Shown piece after piece: positions 7,804 to 15,864 of a DNA stretch of 64,000 bases. Origin of the DNA: Bacteroidales bacterium (GTDB lineage Bacteria > Bacteroidota > Bacteroidia > Bacteroidales > Paludibacteraceae); NCBI GenBank assembly GCA_015061115.1, contig SUXE01000016.1, forward strand, positions 60,927 through 124,926, given 5' to 3'. The notes beneath the pieces are model-generated. The model worked only from the letters and a program-made list of their open reading frames with translations. It was not told the DNA's origin and ran no database searches. A program made the position numbers and the translations under genes. Within the stretch, counting starts at the first letter, position 1; each line of letters opens with the position of its first letter.

Positions 7804-9180
7804 ATGGGATTTTTCAATAAAATTTTCGGAAATAAAGAACAGGAGAAACCAAAAGACGAGTCGACGTCGGTTCCTGTAAAAGAGGCGGAAAATAACAAGC
7901 CAGAATCAAATAATGAGTCAGATCAAAAGTTTAATCCGGCAGACAAGTTTGATCCGACCAAAGTGAATAGTGCGGCAGCTGCTAATGTGAATAATGCGGA
8001 GCCTGTTGGAAAAGTAGATGAATCACAGTTCAGATTCAGAAGCAATGATCCAGCTCAGAATATCCAGCAGGGACAGCAGCAGATGCAGTTGAATCTCAAC
8101 ATGAATATGGGAACTCCAGTAGAGAATGATGAGAAACGTACAGAGTTGTTGCAACAGTGTTTCAAGGGCCCTGAGGGATTGAAACTGTTTGCTGGCAATA
8201 CACTTCAGGAGAATCTATTCGTGATGTCATACATGCAGAATGTTATGATACCGAAGGCTCGTGACATGAAGAAGGATCAGGATGTGAAGGTTTTCAATAA
8301 TCTTCTTGCTATCAACTCCAAGATGATGGTTGCCAAGATTGCCGCACAGGAGAAGGTTTGGATTACAATCTGTAAGACTACCGGTTATCCATATGAGTTG
8401 CAGCATGGAGCTTTATTCCTTCTTTCTGACGAAAACAGAGAAGCTTTCATAAAGAAAATGGAAGAGGGTCATTACAACGTGGATATCATGCCAGTCAAGA
8501 GGGAGGAGTTGCACTTGTGTATGGATGCACTACGTAAGGATGGATATTTGGCTGTATTTGTTGCTGATGGTATCAGACCAGCTGTGGGCATTCCTATGCA
8601 GGAGTGGCCAACTGCAAAAAAAGAGGGCGAAAATGCTATTCAAAACCCACGTCTTCAGATTGCAATGACTGCATTTTTCCAGGAAATGCGTAGAGAGAAT
8701 ATTGAGGAGGGTGCGAATAAGGATATGCACAACAGAATGTGCGCATACCTTGAGCATGAGATGATGGCGGCTATCGTATCGTCTACTTATTTGATCCCAA
8801 CTCGTAAAGATGAAAAAGGCAACATGATATACCCAGTGATGAATGGCAGCGATAAAACTTCTGCATTGGCTGTTTATACAGATATTGTGGAGCAGTCTAA
8901 GGAGTTTGGCGCTGATTGGATGACAACAACATTGTCTTATGATAAAGTAGTGGAGATGGTAGAGGCAATGAATGCGGATGCGTTTATCGTTAACAGCAAA
9001 GGCTTGTGTTTGACTGTTAATAAGAAAATCATGGAGCATTTGGCAGTTGTAAAGAAAGAGCTAAGAGAGGAGTATGAAAAACAACAGACTCAGATTCAAC
9101 AAGAAAACTTAGTTAATGTGACAAGTGAAGTGAATGAAGACTTTGTTAATCCGACAGATGAAGAGAATGAAGAGTCATAA
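7804..9180 (+). CDS. SseB-domain protein with a disordered N-terminus
   Basis: A 458-residue cytoplasmic protein. Residues 1-~110 are rich in Asn, Lys, Glu and Pro and probably disordered, after a conserved-looking MGFFNKIFG start. A middle region (~115-320) is helical without a motif I recognise. The C-terminal third (~310-430) fits the SseB N-terminal domain fold: alternating hydrophobic strands, IYPVMNGSDKTSALAVYTD, and later MNADAFIVNSKG. SseB domains often recur in secretion or effector-associated proteins, but the role here is unknown. The tail is acidic (EENEES). It has its own promoter, and a strong terminator at 9206-9235 is shared with the convergent gene. The upstream in-frame extension is rejected because it precedes the -7 box. 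Confidence 0.65.
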   Translation: MGFFNKIFGNKEQEKPKDESTSVPVKEAENNKPESNNESDQKFNPADKFDPTKVNSAAAANVNNAEPVGKVDESQFRFRSNDPAQNIQQGQQQMQLNLNMNMGTPVENDEKRTELLQQCFKGPEGLKLFAGNTLQENLFVMSYMQNVMIPKARDMKKDQDVKVFNNLLAINSKMMVAKIAAQEKVWITICKTTGYPYELQHGALFLLSDENREAFIKKMEEGHYNVDIMPVKREELHLCMDALRKDGYLAVFVADGIRPAVGIPMQEWPTAKKEGENAIQNPRLQIAMTAFFQEMRRENIEEGANKDMHNRMCAYLEHEMMAAIVSSTYLIPTRKDEKGNMIYPVMNGSDKTSALAVYTDIVEQSKEFGADWMTTTLSYDKVVEMVEAMNADAFIVNSKGLCLTVNKKIMEHLAVVKKELREEYEKQQTQIQQENLVNVTSEVNEDFVNPTDEENEES

Positions 9181-9205
9181 AACAGGACTCTGATTGTAAA
9201 AAATA

Positions 9206-9235
9206 AAAAGGCGAGCCAATTTGGCTCGCCTTTTG
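9206..9235. terminator. Bidirectional terminator between convergent genes
   Basis: A near-perfect palindrome AAAAGGCGAGCCAA / TTGGCTCGCCTTTT has A and T runs on both flanks and serves the plus gene ending at 9180 and the minus gene ending at 9251. Confidence 0.9.
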
Positions 9236-9250
9236 TGTTTGATTATGTTA

Positions 9251-10129
9251 TTATTTTAATTCATAGCTCATGAATGCGAATTTTGTGCCGCATGGGCTCC
9301 ATGAGTTGACGTTCAATGATCCTTGTCCACCAAACAGCTTTACAAGAGTCTGGATATTATTTCCGTCGTTATCCATCATGCGTATTTCCACGTTTTTGTT
9401 GGCAGGATGGTCTCCCGGTGCAACGTCTCCCTCATGATATGAGATGAAAAGCACCTTTTCTCCATCAGGAGAAAGGTGGGCAAACCAATCATTCATTCCG
9501 TCATCTGTTATCTGAGTTTGTTCCGATCCGTCAGCTTTCATTCTCCATATATGCATTAATCCGCTTCTGACAGAGTTGAACCAGATATATTTGCCGCATG
9601 GGCTGTATTCAGGTCCGTCGTCAAGTCCAGGAGTGTTTGTCAGTTGAGTCTCCAATCCACCGTTTACATGGATAGTATAAATATCGTATTGCCCGTTTCT
9701 TTCTGCGCAGTAGGCTAGGGTAGAACCGTCGGGACTCCATCCGTGGAGATAGCTTGGAGCCATTGGTGTCACCAGAGTAGGAGATCCTCCTTCGATAGGG
9801 AATGTGTAGATACGGCTCTCGCCATCTTCACGGGTGTGATGACTAACTGCTACACGTTTGCCATCAGGAGAAAGCACATGGTCGTTGTTGCAGTGGTTGC
9901 AATATTGGCTGTCGATCATAGACGAAACTTTTGTTTCGATGTTGAAACGGTAAAGTCTGCCAAGACTATTGTAGACGAGATATTGACCGTTGTTTTCCCA
10001 GTTTGGGGCTTCCGCAAGTGCATCAATAATAGCGACTGTTTCATATGTTTTCGTCTTCAGATCGAAAATATTAAGGATGCTTTTGACGTTGCGGTTTTCA
10101 ATAGGTTTTTGATCTTTTAGTGTTCTCAT
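9251..10129 (-). CDS. TolB-like beta-propeller protein (PD40 repeats)
   Basis: A 292-residue protein made of WD40-like PD40 beta-propeller blades. Five blades are marked by SPDG or SPCG turns: [40 protein letters not shown] and [10 protein letters not shown]. It has no signal peptide, so it is probably cytoplasmic, unlike periplasmic TolB. DPP-IV-type peptidases share these blades, but there is no hydrolase domain here. The [18 protein letters not shown] stretch is typical of Bacteroidota homologues that may handle sugar or peptide ligands. The function is not established. It converges on the SseB-domain gene. No promoter box is obvious in the short upstream gap. Confidence 0.75.
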   Translation of the reverse strand: MRTLKDQKPIENRNVKSILNIFDLKTKTYETVAIIDALAEAPNWENNGQYLVYNSLGRLYRFNIETKVSSMIDSQYCNHCNNDHVLSPDGKRVAVSHHTREDGESRIYTFPIEGGSPTLVTPMAPSYLHGWSPDGSTLAYCAERNGQYDIYTIHVNGGLETQLTNTPGLDDGPEYSPCGKYIWFNSVRSGLMHIWRMKADGSEQTQITDDGMNDWFAHLSPDGEKVLFISYHEGDVAPGDHPANKNVEIRMMDNDGNNIQTLVKLFGGQGSLNVNSWSPCGTKFAFMSYELK

Positions 10130-10155
10130 AAGAATGTTTGTTGGAATGATTTAAT

Positions 10156-10187
10156 CAAAAAGCCAAACTGGAATGCAGTTTGGCTTT
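10156..10187 (-). terminator. Terminator of the greA-HIT operon
   Basis: On the minus strand, AAAGCCAAACTG / CAGTTTGGCTTT with a short loop is followed by a U run. It lies 20 bases past the HIT stop. Confidence 0.85.
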
Positions 10188-10206
10188 GATTTAGATGAAG
10201 TCTTTA

Positions 10207-10602
10207 TTATTTTACACGCTTTGCTATGTCAGCAGCGATAGCTTCAAATTCCTCTTTACTAAGTTCCTTTTTAGGGTTTGAGAAAAGCATGTCTTTTTCA
10301 CTGTTCATTGGCACAAGATGGATATGTACGTGAGGCACTTCCATACCTAGAACAGTCACGCCAACTCGTTTGCAGTTTGTGCTCTCTTTGATAGCGGCAG
10401 CGATTTTTTTAGCTGTCATCATCAATCCAGCATAAGTGTTGTCATCAAGATTGAAGATGTAGTCATCTTCTTTCTTGGGGATTACCAAAGTGTGTCCCTT
10501 CTGTAGAGGGTTGATGTCAAGGAACGCAAAGTAGTTTTCATCCTCGTATATTTTGTAGCAAGGAATCTCGCCCTTGATGATTCTAGTGAAAATAGTAGCC
10601 AT
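10207..10602 (-). CDS. HIT family nucleotide-binding protein
   Basis: A 131-residue HIT-superfamily protein, a hydrolase or transferase acting on nucleoside phosphoramidates or dinucleoside polyphosphates. The histidine triad is HVHIHL at 91-96. The N-terminal FTRIIKGEIPCYKIYED and the GHTLVIPK strand are typical of the Hint/HinT branch. The zinc-site cysteines of some Hint relatives are not present as a set. Its ATG overlaps the greA stop by one base, so the two are translationally coupled, and a terminator follows. Confidence 0.88.
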   Translation of the reverse strand: MATIFTRIIKGEIPCYKIYEDENYFAFLDINPLQKGHTLVIPKKEDDYIFNLDDNTYAGLMMTAKKIAAAIKESTNCKRVGVTVLGMEVPHVHIHLVPMNSEKDMLFSNPKKELSKEEFEAIAADIAKRVK

Positions 10603-11072
10603 TAGATAGAGATGCTAAGGATTTCGAACGACATTTTTGCGGCAGGAGTCACCACTTCGACGATATCTCCAACTTTCTTTCCAAGTAGAGCCTTTGCGAT
10701 AGGAGTGGTCGTAGAGATCTTGAATTCCTTTAGATTAGCCTCGTTTTCCGACACGATAGTGTAGCTCATCTTGGCATTTGTCTTAGTGTTCTTGATTTCA
10801 ACCTTATTAAGGATATGTACAGTCTCAGTGTCTATCTTCGACATGTCAATCACCTTAGAGTTCAAGATTTTCTCTTTAAGCATAGAGATTTCTCCTTCAA
10901 GTAGACCTTGCGCCTCTTTAGCGGCGTCGTACTCGGCATTTTCGCTTAGGTCGCCTTTTTCTCTTGCCTCAGCAATTTGAGCTGAAATTCTTGGACGCTC
11001 CACTGTTTCAAGGCGGTGCAGTTCCTCTTGCATTTTCTGCAAGCCCTCTTTACTAACGTAAGATACAGCCAT
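10602..11072 (-). CDS. greA: Transcription elongation factor GreA
   Basis: A 156-residue GreA, which enters the RNA polymerase secondary channel and triggers cleavage of backtracked transcripts. The N-terminal coiled coil (1-~75) carries the acidic tip DLSENAEYDA at 41-50, with D41 and E44 placed as in E. coli. The C-terminal FKBP-like domain contains TPIAKALLGKKVGD. Length is normal. It is first in an operon with the HIT gene (one-base overlap). A promoter lies at 11175-11182, and a hairpin with a U tract sits in its leader at 11120-11149. Confidence 0.95.
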   Translation of the reverse strand: MAVSYVSKEGLQKMQEELHRLETVERPRISAQIAEAREKGDLSENAEYDAAKEAQGLLEGEISMLKEKILNSKVIDMSKIDTETVHILNKVEIKNTKTNAKMSYTIVSENEANLKEFKISTTTPIAKALLGKKVGDIVEVVTPAAKMSFEILSISI

Positions 11073-11119
11073 AATTTTATTTTGATTTGGTATTATTTTT
11101 AAGTTTATAAAAACACAAT

Positions 11120-11149
11120 AAAAAAGAATCTCGACATTCCGTCGAAACT
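11120..11149 (-). terminator. Intrinsic terminator-like hairpin in the greA 5' leader
   Basis: Read on the minus strand, AGTTTCGAC / GTCGAGATT (loop GGAAT, two G-U pairs) is followed by C and six Us, about 50 bases before the greA ATG and ~25 bases after the promoter. It would terminate early transcripts and so could act as an attenuator. Confidence 0.6.
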
Positions 11150-11174
11150 CTCATTGGGTCAATTCTTACAGGTG

Positions 11175-11182
11175 CAAAGATA
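11175..11182 (-). promoter_or_regulatory. -7 box of the greA promoter
   Basis: TATCTTTG on the minus strand (11182 to 11175), between the upstream terminator at 11224-11260 and greA. Confidence 0.65.
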
Positions 11183-11223
11183 CCCTACTTTTTTGATATT
11201 CCCAAACTATTTGAGGAAAACAA

Positions 11224-11260
11224 AATAAAAAACAGACGGAGCAAAAAAGTTGCTCCGTCT
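11224..11260 (-). terminator. Terminator of the rpmB-rpmG-DUF4295 operon
   Basis: A 10-bp stem AGACGGAGCA / TGCTCCGTCT (11234-11243 with 11251-11260). On the minus strand it is followed by a U-rich run. Confidence 0.85.
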
Positions 11261-11283
11261 GAGATATTGTGAATAAAGAATTC

Positions 11284-11439
11284 TTACTTCTTTGCTAAGA
11301 ATGCCTTTACGTCGTCGTTGTGAACCATAGTCTCCTCGAATACGTAAGCACCGTTCTTTGGCGACTTAACCATCTTGATGACCTTTGCGTATGAACGACC
11401 TTCACCTGTCTGCAATGATGCAACCGCTTTCTTTGCCAT
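11284..11439 (-). CDS. DUF4295 small basic protein
   Basis: A 51-residue basic protein starting MAKKAVASLQTGEGRS and ending VKAFLAKK. It matches the DUF4295 family, which in Bacteroidota regularly sits just after rpmB and rpmG. That context, plus the MAKK start and charge, suggests a ribosome-associated role; this is inference. It begins 9 bases after the rpmG stop and ends before the operon terminator at 11224-11260. Confidence 0.82.
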   Translation of the reverse strand: MAKKAVASLQTGEGRSYAKVIKMVKSPKNGAYVFEETMVHNDDVKAFLAKK

Positions 11440-11448
11440 AGTAGCTTA

Positions 11449-11637
11449 TTATTTAATTTCTTTGTGAATAGTATAACGCTTAAGAATAGGATTGTATTTC
11501 TTCAACTCCAAACGCTCTGGAGTGTTCTTTCTATTCTTTGTAGTAATGTAACGAGATGTTCCTGGCATTCCGCTATCTTTGTGCTCAGTACACTCCAAAA
11601 TTACCTGTACTCTATTCTCTTTACTTTTCTTTGCCAT
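11449..11637 (-). CDS. rpmG: Ribosomal protein bL33
   Basis: A 62-residue large-subunit ribosomal protein bL33. It contains the conserved [25 protein letters not shown] core. Only one Cys remains (C16), so the two CxxC zinc pairs of zinc-binding bL33 are lost; this is a zinc-independent (C-minus) form. It is the second gene of the rpmB-rpmG-DUF4295 cluster, 15 bases after rpmB. Confidence 0.95.
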   Translation of the reverse strand: MAKKSKENRVQVILECTEHKDSGMPGTSRYITTKNRKNTPERLELKKYNPILKRYTIHKEIK

Positions 11638-11652
11638 CGTTAGACCTCCCGA

Positions 11653-11886
11653 TTAAAATAGACCTTTCTGAGCTGCCTCTACAAGGGCGGCATCAATACC
11701 TTTCTTGTTAATTGTACGCAATGCTTTTGCAGACACCTTAAGCTCAATCCAGCAACCCTGCTCTGGCCAGTAGAACTTCTTTGTCTTCAAATTTACGTTG
11801 AACAATCTCTTTGTTCTTCTCTTTGAGTGAGATACGTTGTTACCGTTCTGCGCTTGCTTTCCGGTAAGCTGACAAACCTTAGACAT
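11653..11886 (-). CDS. rpmB: Ribosomal protein bL28
   Basis: A 77-residue bL28. The N-terminal [20 protein letters not shown] and the [17 protein letters not shown] segment are standard for the family. It is the first gene of a three-gene ribosomal cluster. The promoter at 12052-12082 leaves a leader of about 160 bases, long for this genome. Confidence 0.95.
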   Translation of the reverse strand: MSKVCQLTGKQAQNGNNVSHSKRRTKRLFNVNLKTKKFYWPEQGCWIELKVSAKALRTINKKGIDAALVEAAQKGLF

Positions 11887-12051
11887 TTTTGTTTAACTTT
11901 TTTGTTATTGCTTACAGAATATATTCAAGGAGGAGTGTCTGAATCTTTCTCTCGAAAGTAGCGTAACTATCAGAGTCCACCAAAGAAACAATTCATTTTT
12001 TTATCCATTTGCGTTTTGCCCTCACGTATAGGCTACTCCACAAATTCGGTG

Positions 12052-12082
12052 CAAAAATATAAAAAAGTTTTTAACAAACAAT
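12052..12082 (-). promoter_or_regulatory. Promoter of rpmB
   Basis: Minus-strand TATTTTTG (12059 to 12052), with ATTG ending at 12079, 19 bases away. The -33 element lies within the 3' end of pncC. The leader between it and rpmB can form a long-range stem (11954-11962 with 12032-12039). Confidence 0.6.
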
Positions 12083-12565
12083 CTCTAAAAGCATAAAAAT
12101 GGCTGTCTTTGTGGCTTTTTCTATTATTTCTTCTCTGCTTCCGTCAAAATTCCACTTTTTGCTCACTACCTTTCTCCCGTCGCACACAGCCATCCATACA
12201 GTACCGACAGGTTTTTCTTCACTTCCTCCTCCTGGACCTGCGATTCCAGATGTCGCCACACTGTAGTCGCTGCCAATGGTTTTGCATGCTCCCGTCGCCA
12301 TGGATTCCACTACCGCCTGGCTGACCGCACCGTATTTGTCAAGATCTTCTTTGCTGACTCTTAACACGTTCATCTTGACTTCGTTCGCATACGACACTAT
12401 TCCACCAAGAAAATATTGTGAACTACCTGCAAGCAGAGTGATGTTGTGGGCGATGTTGCCTCCTGTGCAGCTTTCTGCAGTTGCGATTGTTTTGCCGCTT
12501 GTGATTAGCTTTTGCGCCAACTTTTTTACCAATTCGCTTGTGCTTGTGTTATCTATGTTTTCCAT
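12071..12565 (-). CDS. pncC: CinA C-terminal-type nicotinamide-nucleotide amidase
   Basis: A 164-residue single-domain CinA-family protein, predicted to deamidate nicotinamide mononucleotide to nicotinate mononucleotide in pyridine nucleotide recycling. The signature ATAESCTGG at about 28-36 holds the catalytic Ser. Later come GGIVSYANEVK and the ATSGIAGPGGG loop with PVGTVW. The N-terminal CinA (MoaB-like) domain is absent, as in E. coli PncC. It diverges from the gene at 12683. A minus-strand -7 box lies at 12594-12587. Confidence 0.9.
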   Translation of the reverse strand: MENIDNTSTSELVKKLAQKLITSGKTIATAESCTGGNIAHNITLLAGSSQYFLGGIVSYANEVKMNVLRVSKEDLDKYGAVSQAVVESMATGACKTIGSDYSVATSGIAGPGGGSEEKPVGTVWMAVCDGRKVVSKKWNFDGSREEIIEKATKTAIFMLLEIVC

Positions 12566-12586
12566 ATGCCTTCGTGTAAATATTTA

Positions 12587-12594
12587 CAAAAATA
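12587..12594 (-). promoter_or_regulatory. -7 box for pncC
   Basis: TATTTTTG on the minus strand, 22 bases before the pncC start. Confidence 0.5.
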
Positions 12595-12640
12595 GCTCTT
12601 ATTATTCGCTATACATATTAAAAGTGAAAAATAATTTTTT

Positions 12641-12648
12641 TATATTTG
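12641..12648 (+). promoter_or_regulatory. -7 box for the outer-membrane protein gene
   Basis: TATATTTG at 12641-12648, 35 bases before ATG 12683. Confidence 0.55.
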
Positions 12649-12682
12649 CATCGTAAATCACTATGCATATTAAAGCGTGCCA

Positions 12683-14113
12683 ATGAAAAACAGTTCTTCA
12701 ATAATGAAATTAGTCATCGCGGCGACCTTGTTGGTGTCGTGTGTCGCTGACGTATTTTCTCAGAAGAATATGATTTTCAAGTTTTCCAACGATCTGATGG
12801 CCGGTAAAGATTTTTGTGGAGCTAAAGACGATTGGACATTCGCTTCTGAATATGCGGTGGAACTTCCTTTGTGGGGCGACTGGAACCAGGATTACACATT
12901 TAATTTCCCAAGTGTCGGTTTTGCTGTGACTCCGTTCTATACTATGTTTCCAGACAGTGTCGCTCCGTTAATCAAAAATGGTGATATTTCAAAGTGGACT
13001 GTAGCTACTTATGCGTATTTTAAGTGGCCGTTTATTCACACTCCTCGTTTTGCGGCAAATTTGAAACTTGGTTCTGGATTGGCTCTGTATCCAAAAGAAC
13101 TTTTTAAGAAAGACAACTGGAATCAGACTGATGCGTTCACTGTGTTGTCTCGTAATATAGTGGCATTGTATAATGGTGGATTGGATTTTAATATCCGTCT
13201 TGGCAAAACATATGGTCGCAAACTATATCAGTGGGAAATCGCTTTCGGTGGAGATATTTTTGCAATGAGTTCATTCGGAATAAACCGAAAAGCTGAGGAC
13301 AAAATCATATGGGACGCTTTTCTCGGAGCACGTTACACTCCTAATGTGTGGCCATTCCCAATGAAAAATGATGCTGAGAAGATAAAGAAGATCCTGGCAT
13401 TGGAGTTTGAGTTGACGGGAGGTGTCAACCAACTTGATACTGATGATGGTAGCCATTATTATCCGGATTTCAGCTTCTGTGCCCGTGCAGCACTACCTCT
13501 TTCTAATGCTTACAGAATAGGTCTGTTTTCGGATGTCTTCTTTAATAGCATCTATAATGGGAAGGACAGGGAAATCAACCGTCGGTATAACTTTATAGAA
13601 GAGGATAAGTTCAAAAATAAACTTCGTGTCGGTGTCGGATTGTCGAACGACATTACCATTTATCGTTTCACTTTAGGCTTGGAATGCGGCTTTTATGTCT
13701 ATAAACCATGGAAAGTGCCTGAAGAGGATGATCTAGGTAATCCGAATAAGAATTACAAATGGGAGAATCTAATGTATCAGAAACTCACGACAAAGTATTA
13801 TTTCTCTGATAATTGGTATGGTGTCGGTAGAGTGAAGACTCATCTGTTACAGTATGAGAATGTGGAGATGGGTATAGGTTTTGCTATACCTGACTTCGGA
13901 TCTCGTTTGAAGAGCAATCCGTTCAAGCGTTTGAAAAATCCGTTCAAACGAAAAGAGGATTATACAGAGTTGAAAATCCAGGGTGAGCGAAACCGCTATT
14001 ATACACCACGAAAGTATGATCATCCTAGCAAGAAATATCAAAAGAAAAATAGCAAATCCAAAGGAAAAGGAACCAAGGGAAGTGAGGCTTCTGGTGTGAC
14101 TAATTTGGAGTAA
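12683..14113 (+). CDS. Predicted outer-membrane beta-barrel protein, unknown role
   Basis: A 476-residue exported protein. The N-terminus is a signal peptide, cleaved near FSQ at ~27. It also contains LLVSC, which could be read as a lipobox, though the following residues look more like a normal cleavage site. The mature part has alternating aromatic/polar strands (YAYFKWPFIHTPRFAANLKL, FTLGLECGFYVY) typical of an outer-membrane barrel. The last ~60 residues are highly basic (NPFKRLKNPFKRKED, then a Lys/Ser/Gly tail), which is unusual for a barrel. ATG 12683 is chosen because it follows the -7 box and is the first ATG in the signal. I do not recognise the family. Confidence 0.6.
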   Translation: MKNSSSIMKLVIAATLLVSCVADVFSQKNMIFKFSNDLMAGKDFCGAKDDWTFASEYAVELPLWGDWNQDYTFNFPSVGFAVTPFYTMFPDSVAPLIKNGDISKWTVATYAYFKWPFIHTPRFAANLKLGSGLALYPKELFKKDNWNQTDAFTVLSRNIVALYNGGLDFNIRLGKTYGRKLYQWEIAFGGDIFAMSSFGINRKAEDKIIWDAFLGARYTPNVWPFPMKNDAEKIKKILALEFELTGGVNQLDTDDGSHYYPDFSFCARAALPLSNAYRIGLFSDVFFNSIYNGKDREINRRYNFIEEDKFKNKLRVGVGLSNDITIYRFTLGLECGFYVYKPWKVPEEDDLGNPNKNYKWENLMYQKLTTKYYFSDNWYGVGRVKTHLLQYENVEMGIGFAIPDFGSRLKSNPFKRLKNPFKRKEDYTELKIQGERNRYYTPRKYDHPSKKYQKKNSKSKGKGTKGSEASGVTNLE

Positions 14114-14114
14114 A

Positions 14115-14149
14115 ATAAAAAGTCTTTTCGTAAACGGAAAGACTTTTTT
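14115..14149 (+). terminator. Intrinsic terminator after the outer-membrane protein
   Basis: AAAAGTCTTTTCG / CGGAAAGACTTTT with loop TAAA and a T run. Confidence 0.85.
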
Positions 14150-14203
14150 TGTTGATATTTTGATGATATTGATAAATGTGATATAAGAGTATGTCTATAT
14201 AAA

Positions 14204-14241
14204 CAATAGCCTTGACAGAATCATCTGTCAAGGCTATTTTG
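14204..14241 (-). terminator. Terminator downstream of paaK
   Basis: A perfect 14-bp stem AATAGCCTTGACAG / CTGTCAAGGCTATT with a 6-base loop, about 50 bases past the paaK stop. U tails are short on both strands. Confidence 0.7.
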
Positions 14242-14292
14242 TGGAAATTTCTCATCTGTGATTCAAATGAGAAATCTAAAAGTCATACATAT

Positions 14293-15609
14293 TTATTGGT
14301 ATACCTTTCTGAAATCTTTCACGCGGACAGCTTTGCCTTCTGCCTGAGGAAGAGTTCCGAGAGGAAGCAGTTTGACGTGAGGAGTAAGCAGAATTTCGTC
14401 TTTTAACGCACGAGTCACCTCTTTAGTCAACTGCTGAACCTTATCTTTGTCGTTCAAGTCGAAGTCGTTAACCTCTACCTCTACAGTCATGTTGTCGTTG
14501 TCGTTGTCTGTTGTCAACGTGATCAAGTAGTTAGTGGAAAGTTCTTTGAACTTCATTAGAATCTTCTCGATCTGGATAGGGAAGATGTTTACACCACGAA
14601 GCACCATCATGTCGTCTGAACGTCCTTTCATACGGTCCAAACGGATGTGGTTACGGCCACATGGACATGTACGGCCCAACACTCTCGTCAAGTCGCGTGT
14701 ACGGTAACGGATAAGTGGCATAGCCTCACGGTTGATTGTTGTCAGAATCAATTCTCCGATTTCTCCGTCTGGCACTGGCTCCAATGTCTCTGGATCAACA
14801 ATCTCCACAATATAATAATCTTCCCAGAAATGTAGACCATTCTGTTCTTTGCATTCGAATGCCACACCTGGTCCACACATCTCACTCATACCGAAACTGT
14901 TGTAGGCTTTTACACCAAACATATTCTCGATACGTTTGCGTTGTTCTTCTGAGTGAGGCTCCGCTCCAATTGCAAGAACCTTTAGTTTTGTATCTTTGCG
15001 TGGATCGATTCCCTGCTGGTCCATCACTTCCTTGATACGAGTCAAATAAGAAGGGACTGCGTGGATAGCGGTCGTTCCAAAGTCTGTGATAAACTTGATC
15101 TGACGCAATGTGTTACCGGCTGCTGCAGGGACTGTCAACATGCCAAGACGCTCAGCTCCGTATTGGAATCCCAATCCGCCTGTGAACATTCCGTAGCCTG
15201 ATGAGTTCTGGAATACGTCGTTAGGTCTTAATCCTACCATCCACAAGCAGCGTGCTACTGCATTAGCCCACTCATCCAAATCTTTTTGGCTATGCAAAAC
15301 GACTGTAGGATTACCTGTCGTTCCGCTTGAAGAGTGAAGGCGTACACATTTGTCTAGTGGCACACTGGCCAAACCAAATGGATAGTTGTCTCGCAAATCT
15401 TGTTTTGTAGTGAAAGGCAACTTGCGCACATCCGCTGGTGTTTTGATATCTTCGGGCTTGATGCCCATCTCTTCAAATTTTTTCTTGTAAAAAGGAGAGT
15501 TCATGCAGTGGCGGATAGTCGCCTGCAATCTTTCTACTTGCAATGCATCAATCTGCTCTCTTGTGAGGCATTCTTTGTCTGGATGCAAAAATTCGTTTTG
15601 GTCCAACAT
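14293..15609 (-). CDS. paaK: Phenylacetate--CoA ligase
   Basis: A 438-residue adenylate-forming ligase that makes aryl-acetyl-CoA from ATP, CoA and phenylacetate-type acids. The P-loop is SSSGTTGNP at about 93-101. YNSFGMSEMCGPG and YRTRDLTRV are the adenylation motifs, and RGVNIFPIQIE marks the C-terminal AMP-binding domain. A CPCGR motif (GRTCPCGRNH) is also typical of PaaK. In anaerobic Bacteroidales it usually accompanies indolepyruvate oxidoreductase (iorAB), which is not in this window, so it may serve amino-acid fermentation products. ATG 15609 is preferred over an upstream TTG at 15645. Confidence 0.9.
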   Translation of the reverse strand: MLDQNEFLHPDKECLTREQIDALQVERLQATIRHCMNSPFYKKKFEEMGIKPEDIKTPADVRKLPFTTKQDLRDNYPFGLASVPLDKCVRLHSSSGTTGNPTVVLHSQKDLDEWANAVARCLWMVGLRPNDVFQNSSGYGMFTGGLGFQYGAERLGMLTVPAAAGNTLRQIKFITDFGTTAIHAVPSYLTRIKEVMDQQGIDPRKDTKLKVLAIGAEPHSEEQRKRIENMFGVKAYNSFGMSEMCGPGVAFECKEQNGLHFWEDYYIVEIVDPETLEPVPDGEIGELILTTINREAMPLIRYRTRDLTRVLGRTCPCGRNHIRLDRMKGRSDDMMVLRGVNIFPIQIEKILMKFKELSTNYLITLTTDNDNDNMTVEVEVNDFDLNDKDKVQQLTKEVTRALKDEILLTPHVKLLPLGTLPQAEGKAVRVKDFRKVYQ

Positions 15610-15728
15610 CTTTATTTGGTTATCTTTTTGTTTTATTTTTGACAAATTCTAATTTGACTTGTAAATTTATTGTAAATATTTGGTAAAGCAAAACCTTTCA
15701 TGCTAATATACAATTTTTATGCTGTTTT

Positions 15729-15759
15729 TTTGTATATTAGATAATGCATTTTACTTTTG
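15729..15759 (+). promoter_or_regulatory. Promoter of the porin-symporter operon
   Basis: TTTG at 15729-15732 and TACTTTTG at 15752-15759, spaced 19 bases. The leader to ATG 15865 is about 98 bases. Confidence 0.75.
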
Positions 15760-15864
15760 TACTGATAAAGGAAACTCTTATCCTAACTTTTTTGAATAGA
15801 GTAGGAGTCGACCATGATTTATTAATTAATAATGTATAAAGTGTAATTAAACTATAAATTAAAA

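Noticed and set aside
11449..11637. bL33 with lost Cys as a sign of pseudogene
   Set aside because: C-minus bL33 variants are normal in many bacteria, and the rest of the protein is intact.
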